Part shown: one piece after another, positions 58,262 to 64,000 of the stretch | Layout of the letters: each line of letters opens with the position of its first letter | Position numbering within the stretch: the first letter of the stretch is position 1 | Source: Halicephalobus mephisto | Taxonomy: Eukaryota; Nematoda; Chromadorea; Rhabditida; Panagrolaimidae | DNA: 64,000 bases | Assembly (NCBI GenBank): GCA_009193035.1 | Contig: SWDT01000124.1 | Span: 1 to 64,000, forward strand | Direction of reading: 5' to 3' | The notes under the pieces: model-generated | The model's database searches: none | Told to the model about the DNA's origin: nothing | Seen by the model: the letters and a program-made list of their open reading frames with translations, nothing else | Translations under genes and position numbers: made by a program

Positions 58262-58399
58262 CTAAAATTAACTTTTTTAAATTAAATTTCGAAAAAAGAA
58301 TTTCTTACCATTTCGATTCGTAATTGGAGATAAATTAGAGGAATAAAGTCGGAAAAATCTGAAAATTAAAAAAATATATAAAATTCAAATTTTAAAACA

Positions 58400-58409
58400 G
58401 GCGCGAAAA
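58400..58409 (-). promoter_or_regulatory. E2F consensus site upstream of thymidylate synthase
   Basis: GGCGCGAAAA on the plus strand reads TTTTCGCGCC on the gene's strand, an exact match to the E2F/DP consensus TTTSGCGC. It is about 90 bp upstream of the first ATG. Thymidylate synthase is an E2F target in many animals. Occupancy here is inference. Confidence 0.55.
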
Positions 58410-59208
58410 CAATTTGAAAATTATCGTCGTCTGTCAGTCGCACCCGCCCCGATCAAAAAAGGCAAACCTGGCACGGATTGCCCCGAGGTAAAAAAGTTCA
58501 AATTCTAAATTTCAGATAATTTCTTAAAATTATTAAAAAAAACCAGACCTAAAAACGGTGTACTGTACATTATTAACATATTTAATACGAAAACAAAATT
58601 CTTTATAAATCGGAAATTTTTTAAATAAAAAAATTAAAAATTTTTATTACGAAATTACTGAAAATGTTTTAATAAAAAATTTCGAAATTTTCCAGTCAGG
58701 ACTAAAATTGTAAAATTTAGAATTTCTTCGATTTTATAAAATTCAAAAAATAGCGAAATTTGGAAAATTCTAGAACCTTATTGAAATACCGTAATCTAGG
58801 AAAATAATTTACAAAATAAAAATTTTAACACTATTAAAAATTGTAAAAAAAAAGTAAAATTTAAAAAAATTTCAAGAAAAATTTTTTAATTTCAAAAAAA
58901 AAATTTTAAGTAATTTCAAAAAAAAGTAAAATTTTAAAAAATTCCAAAAAAAATTTCAAAATAATTTTTAATGATCATTTAAATCTTAGAAATCGTTAAA
59001 TGAAGATTTCTTTTTTGGGAAAATTCCTTGTTTTATGTTCCTAAAGACCTAAATCTGAATTTAATAGGTTTTAAATTGAGCACTTTATTACTTCGACCTT
59101 ATTTTAGAAACAAAAAGTGTTAAATTATTCTAGAAATGCCACAAGGTTGTTTACAAGGGCCCGAAAACGGCAGAGATCTTATCTTGTTCCTTTTTCTCTG
59201 AGGAAATT
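58410..59208. other. Intergenic region upstream of thymidylate synthase
   Basis: A GC-rich patch at 58425-58495 (CGTCGTCTGTCAGTCGCACC, CGGATTGCCCCGAGG) adjoins the E2F site and may be part of the promoter. The rest is AT-rich with no ORF. Confidence 0.45.
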
Positions 59209-62200
59209 CTATCCATCAACATGGCCGCCTTTGCAGAGACCGATCATCTGGAGCATCGATTCGATCGAATTTACTTGGTGTTTCACAGGAACATGGGCGT
59301 TAGGATCCAGGGATCCAGGTGGGGGTAGCTTAGGACCATGGGGTTTGCTGAAAACGAAAGAATTATTCAAAAATATTTCATAATAAAATATTCAAAAATA
59401 TTTCATAATAAAACACTCAAAAACATTCTTTAATAAAACACTCAAAAACATTCTTTAATAAAACACTCAAAAATATTCTTTAATAAAACACTCAAAAATA
59501 CTTCATAATAAAATACTCATAAACAATGTCCAAAAATCATCCAAATTAGTTACTATTCTGACGATTTCTATTCTAAGGATAGTGACTAAGAACGATTTTC
59601 TGGATACTATTGTCTTTGCTTTAATGAAAGCAGCATTGGATAGTGTCCAAAAATTGATCAAGTTAATTACTATCTAAACGATTCATACTGGTAGTGAAAA
59701 GTGTAAGTACATTATCCAAAATGGTTCTCTTTAATCACTATCTTACAATTCATATTGACGATTAAAATTGCCCTTTTTAATCATTATCTAGATAATTTGT
59801 GCTGATAGTAGAGATTATAAAGATAGTATCTATAAGAGAACAAAAATTGCTTTTCTCAGTCACTATCTAAGCAATTTCTATTGTCAGTAGGAATTGCAAG
59901 GATAGTGTCCGGAAATTGCTTTTCTGTCACTATCTAAGCAATTTCTATTGTCAGTAGGAATTGCAAGGATAGTGTCCGAAAATTGATTTTCTCAGTCACT
60001 ATCCAGATAATTTCTATTAATAGCAAAAATCATAAGGATAGTGACTAAGTATTAGTTTTCTAAGTCATTATTCAGATAATTTATATTAATAGTAGAAATC
60101 ACCATAATAGTGTCCAAAAATTGTTTTTTTCAGTCACTATCGAAGCAATTTCTATCAATGACGAAAATGATAAAGATAGTGTTCGAAAATTGTTTTTTTC
60201 AGTCACTATTCTAGCGATTTCTATTCTAAGAATAGTGACTAAAATAATAATTTTTCTTTTTCGGACACTATTCATAACCTTTTTCTAGTGCATTATTCTC
60301 ATTTCAAGGATATTGATCGAGAAGACAGAATATCAAAATCGATGGTTGTTATCCACTTACTTTGGATCATTTTGCTGTAGGAAAGACCCGATTTGCAAAG
60401 AATCATCGTCGGTAGAAAACATGAATTTAGGTCTCGTGGTCACCTTTGGGGGCTGAGTGACTTCGATATGGAAGGAAAATTTGTCTTGTGGAAGAGCTGC
60501 TTGAGCAACGAGCAGCCCATCCTGGACATTCTGGATGAACTCGGATAACCCTGTGAATATCCCTCCTTCGGTGTGTTTCTTCTTATCAAAGTTTTCATCG
60601 TACATGTCGTAATAGTCCAGAGCTTCTATGGGTTTCTCTGTGGTTGATGTAGTCGTTGTTGGAATCGTTGATGAAGCAGTTGTTGGAACACTTTTCGTTG
60701 TTGTAGAATATCTCGGGGGATACGGTAACTGGAAAACAGGGGGGAACTGAGGGGCGATGACGGAGGGCTGAGGAAGAGGTTCGATTCTGTTCGAAGTCTT
60801 CAGTTGTTCGAACAGTTGTCGACTTCTTTCCTCCTCGATCCTCATTTGTTGCCTGAGGGCTTCGTTGTATTCCTGAGGGTAAATAGGGAACCTTCCTCTT
60901 CCCCAATCCCAGGGGACCTGTCTTCTTGCTCGGATGTCCGAACTTTTCGAAGGTTTTTTGAACTCCAAATCGACAGGACAGATTTGAAGCCACCATCGAC
61001 GGTCTCTGAAATCAGGTTACTGTAAAAATTTAAAATGAATTTCGTTCCAAAATTGCTTTAGAACGAATATTTAGAACCTTTCGAAGTTTTTAAAATCCTC
61101 AGTTTCAAGTAGCTTTAAAATTTCTAGATTTTGGAAGAGTTTAGAAATTTCCACAAGACATTGAAAAATTCCAAAAAATATTAAAAAATTTTGGAAAATT
61201 TCAGAAAATTCCAAAAAATTTTAGAAAATTTTGAAAAATTCCAAGAAATTTTTTAAAATTCTAGAAGATACTGCAAAATTTTAATTTGATAAAAGTAAAA
61301 ATCAATTTTTTTACGAAATTTTCGAAATTTTCTAAAATTTTCAAAATTGCAGAACTTGCTACTGAATTTTAGAATTTTTTCAGAATTTTAATTTAAAAAA
61401 TATTTTAATGGATGAAAAATAAAATTATTTTACCCATTTTCACTTATGGCTTGCCATCGTCTGAGAATCTGGGCAGCAGAACTGAAAGTAGAGGGTTTTC
61501 TGTGATCGTTGATGAATTTGGTTTCTACGCAGTCATTATGACGAATTTTTACGGATTCACTTTTACAACACAACAATTGCCAGGAATCAACTTTGGGGCC
61601 TACGTTTTCGATGACTTCTATGCCCACAGTATACTGAAAATATTAAAATTTTTTGAAAAATTTCAACCAAAGTTACATTTGAAAATTTTTTTGATATTTC
61701 TTTAGGTCCTGATAGGATTATTTTAGAAATAAAAATATAATTATTTGGTCTTTGCTTCAGAATTAATAATTTTAAAATATTATTTTTAAACTATTTCATT
61801 CCTGATAAGATTGTTTTTTAAAAGATGAACAAAATGTAACTATTTAAAGTAATTCTTTTCAGAACTGATTTATCATCTTAAATATTGTTTTTAAATAATT
61901 TCGGTCCTGATTGGATTGTTTTCTATAATATTGAACAAAATGTAACTATTTAAGATAATTATTTTCAAAACTGATTTATTATTTAAAAACATTGGTTTGA
62001 ACCTATCTGGGTCATGATTGGATTGTTTTCTTTCGGGATAAAAGTATCAAAACTATTCAAAGAAATCCATTTTAATACTAAAGTATCATTTAACAATAAG
62101 AATCCCTTTAAGACAATCTGGGTCATGATTAAAATGTTTTTTCTGGTGATGAGCGGATGGAACTATTTAGAAAGATTTTTTTCGACATCAAAATATCATC

Positions 62201-62998
62201 CAAAAGCATTATTTTTAAACTATCTGGGTCTTGATTAAATTTTTCTCTCTTTTGACGAAAATATTTTTGTAATAAAAAAAATTAAAAATCAAAAAATTTT
62301 TAAATTACTTAAATCTCGACTGGATTTTTTTCTTCGATTATAAAAGTACCATAAATATTTGAAGAGATTCGTTGTAGGACCAAAATACCGTTCAAAAATG
62401 CTACTTCAAAATCACTAAGGTCTTGATTGAATTTTTCTCTCTTTTGACGAAAATATTATTTTTCATAAAAAAATTTTTAAATTACTTAAATCTCGACTGG
62501 ATTTTTTTCTTTTGTGATGAAGATATTATTTTTCATAAAAATTAACTTCAAGACCGAAATGTCAAAAAGTACTTTTTAACCTATTTAGTTTCCGATTGGA
62601 CTTTTCTCGACATTTTTCGACATTTCTCGACTTTTTTCGACATTTTTCGACATTTTTCGACATTTTTCGACTTTTTTCGATATTTTTAAACTTACTTGTT
62701 CCGATCCGCAACTGAGATACATGTCTCCGTTCTCAGTTGTTGCGGTTTCTGTAGTCGTGCAAGTTTCGTCGAACATCTGATAATTTTTACTTTTTTAAAA
62801 TTTTAATTGTAAAATTCATACCAACAACTGACTAGCGAACTTGGAACATCCAAATTTGTAATATCGTTCTTGTCCGTCGAAAGCCGAGCTGAATCTCGAA
62901 AGATAGAATCCGTTCGGACATTGGAACGTTGTCATTCCATGAGTACTGATTTCAGTAATGCATAGGATTAACGAAAGTACAGTATACTGTAAAAACAT
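59209..62998 (-). CDS. Secreted dermatopontin-like protein with a proline-rich, protease-cleavable extension
   Basis: Five exons (62822-62998, 62696-62776, 61434-61633, 60361-61005, 59209-59347 on the minus strand) splice in phase to 413 residues. A signal peptide ([18 protein letters not shown]) precedes a cysteine-rich region that fits the dermatopontin pattern: [13 protein letters not shown]...[10 protein letters not shown], then [17 protein letters not shown]...[13 protein letters not shown], and finally [11 protein letters not shown], matching the family's repeated DRxWxxxC ending. Dermatopontins are extracellular-matrix proteins. Just after it, [10 protein letters not shown] has an RxRR furin-type site. 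The rest is a Q/P-rich and then Thr/Ser-rich stretch ([20 protein letters not shown]), likely O-glycosylated, and a final exon ending CKGGHVDG. Intron 4 carries a 69-bp dyad array. The dermatopontin call is inference from spacing; secretion is clear. Confidence 0.68.
59380..59530. repeat. 24-bp tandem repeat in dermatopontin-like gene intron 4
   Basis: About six copies of AATAAAACACTCAAAAACATTCTTT-like sequence directly after the exon 5 acceptor region, next to the dyad array. Confidence 0.75.
59530..60295 (-). repeat. 69-bp dyad repeat array (dermatopontin-like gene intron 4)
   Basis: About ten units, the longest array. AAGGATAGTGTCCGGAAATTG and CAGTCACTATCC alternate with CAATTTCTATTGTCAGTAGGAATTG, a near-perfect palindrome. 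A 69-bp segment around 59870-59970 is duplicated almost exactly. Both block orders occur. Confidence 0.85.
61700..62580. repeat. Degenerate 115-bp tandem repeat in intron 2
   Basis: About seven copies marked by CTGGGTCATGATTGGATTGT or a decayed form (near 61716, 61910, 62010, 62120, 62226, 62320, 62420), with TTCGGGATAAAAGTATCAAA-like text between. It lies in intron 2 of the dermatopontin-like gene. Confidence 0.6.
62600..62685. repeat. 10-bp tandem repeat CGACATTTTT
   Basis: Eight or nine copies of a TTTTTCGACA unit, beginning about 10 bp from the exon 2 donor of the dermatopontin-like gene. A Ser/Glu/Lys-rich minus-strand frame through it is an artefact. Confidence 0.85.
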
Positions 62999-63335
62999 CT
63001 GGAAAAATTAATTTTTAAAATTGTCGATAATTTAAAAATTTAAAATAAGTTTTTTCACGAATTTTTAGAAAATTTTAAAAACCAAGATTTTAGAAATTTT
63101 AAAAATTTTTAGAATGTTACGGAATATTTCAGAAATTTTTTAAAATTCTCGAAAGTTTCGGAATTTTCTATTATATTCTGTAAATTTTCACAAGATTCCG
63201 AAAATCTCCAAAATGATTAATTTTAGATTTTGATTCTGGATTTTCGCTGGATTTTGGAAGAATTTAAGGATTATGATGAAATTCTGGGGAATTCTAAAAA
63301 AGATGCTAGATTCTGCAATATACAAGAAATAGATA
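62999..63335. other. Upstream region of the dermatopontin-like gene
   Basis: AT-rich DNA with degenerate GAAATTTTxxAAATT repeats. No promoter element recognised. Confidence 0.45.
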
Positions 63336-63890
63336 CATGGTATGTAATCTATGGATACAGTAAGACAACTCTGATGTAATGGATGCATTATATTTTATGT
63401 ACTGATACGTTTAATACAATATGCCGATGTCAACTCAACTTATCGGTACATAAAATACAGTATATCCAGTGCATCAGAGCCATCTTAATGTACTTGTACA
63501 TTATATACAATGTACTCATTTTTGATGTATAACCATATAAAGGTGGTTAAACTTTCTAAAATCTTTAGAAAAAAAATATATTAAAACAGATATGATGCAT
63601 CAGACACATTACATTCAACACATCGATATATTGAATTAATATTGATGTATTACATCTAACACATCAATATCTTGAATTAATATTGATGTATTATATCCAA
63701 CACATCGATATCTTGAATTAATATTGATGCATTATATCCAACACATCGATATATTGAATTAATATTGATGTATTACATTCAACACATCAATATCTTGAAT
63801 TAATATTGATGTATTATATCCAACATATCGTTATATTGAATATGATGTATTTGGTAAATTAGAACTATTTTAATACATCCTTTTTTGTGT
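63335..63890. mobile_element. Palindromic MITE-like repeat, copy 3, with 41-bp minisatellite
   Basis: A diverged relative of the elements at 9.5 and 21.7 kb (ATTATATACAATGTACTCATTTTTGATGTATAACCATATA-type text, with CTTTCTAAAATCTTTAGAAA). From about 63631 to 63835 it holds five tandem 41-bp units (TTGAATTAATATTGATGTAT plus TATATCCAACACATCGATATC). The right end (TACATCCTTTTTTGTGTG) mirrors the left end of copy 2. Confidence 0.65.
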
Positions 63891-64000
63891 GAAAAGTTTA
63901 AAATTTTGAATAATTTTAGAATTTTCTACTTAATTCCACAAAATCATAGAACTTTCTACCAAGTTCTGAGAAGTTCTAAAACTTTGTATTTAATTTCACA

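Noticed and set aside
62585..62776. Minus-strand frame extending CLIK-unrelated Ser/Lys/Glu repeats past the dermatopontin-like exon 2
   Set aside because: The extension is the 10-bp CGACATTTTT repeat beyond a clear GTAAG donor.

Overview
This is nuclear DNA from a rhabditid nematode, probably Caenorhabditis or a close relative. The evidence is AT-rich, repeat-laden non-coding DNA; genes broken by many introns with GTAAG donors and TTTTCAG/TTTTAG acceptors; acceptors just upstream of start codons, as expected for spliced-leader trans-splicing; a serpentine chemoreceptor-like gene; and worm-type muscle (CLIK) and cell-division (SPD-1/PRC1) proteins. No rRNA, tRNA, CRISPR array, phage or bacterial feature was seen. 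All exon structures were built by hand from splice signals and reading phase. Family names come from recognition of conserved motifs, not from a search.

Layout. 0-10.8 kb is repeat-rich DNA with no gene I can support. 10.9-18.98 kb holds an ADP-ribosylglycohydrolase-family gene (+), a PRC1/SPD-1 midzone protein (-), ribosomal protein L35 (+) and a frameshifted seven-transmembrane receptor (-). 19-22.6 kb is repeats plus one GC-rich structured island. 22.65-25.1 kb is a calponin-like (CLIK repeat) muscle protein (-). 25.1-30.2 kb is non-coding, with a large, well-conserved inverted repeat. 30.2-41.9 kb holds a candidate neuropeptide precursor (+), a small unknown gene (-), an FBXO30/40-type TRAF-finger/F-box protein (-), LAS1 (+) with a Ly6-type gene nested in its intron on the opposite strand, and a BTB-like gene (+) close behind LAS1, possibly in an operon. 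42.8-43.7 kb is a four-span LAPTM-like membrane protein (-). 43.7-50.6 kb is repeats with weak exon-like islands. 50.67-63 kb is a run of minus-strand genes: ribophorin I, a MARVEL-like four-span protein, NAP1, thymidylate synthase (with an E2F-consensus site upstream) and a secreted dermatopontin-like protein.

Many genes are core housekeeping genes (ribosome, rRNA processing, N-glycosylation, chromatin assembly, dTMP synthesis, cytokinesis) mixed with muscle, secreted and receptor genes. They do not form one pathway. The most striking non-coding feature is a tandem family of about 69 bp built from nested dyads (GGATAGTG...CACTATCC). It occurs in seven arrays, five of them inside introns. The most striking protein-level feature is the ADP-ribosylglycohydrolase homologue, which lacks two of the family's metal-binding aspartates.
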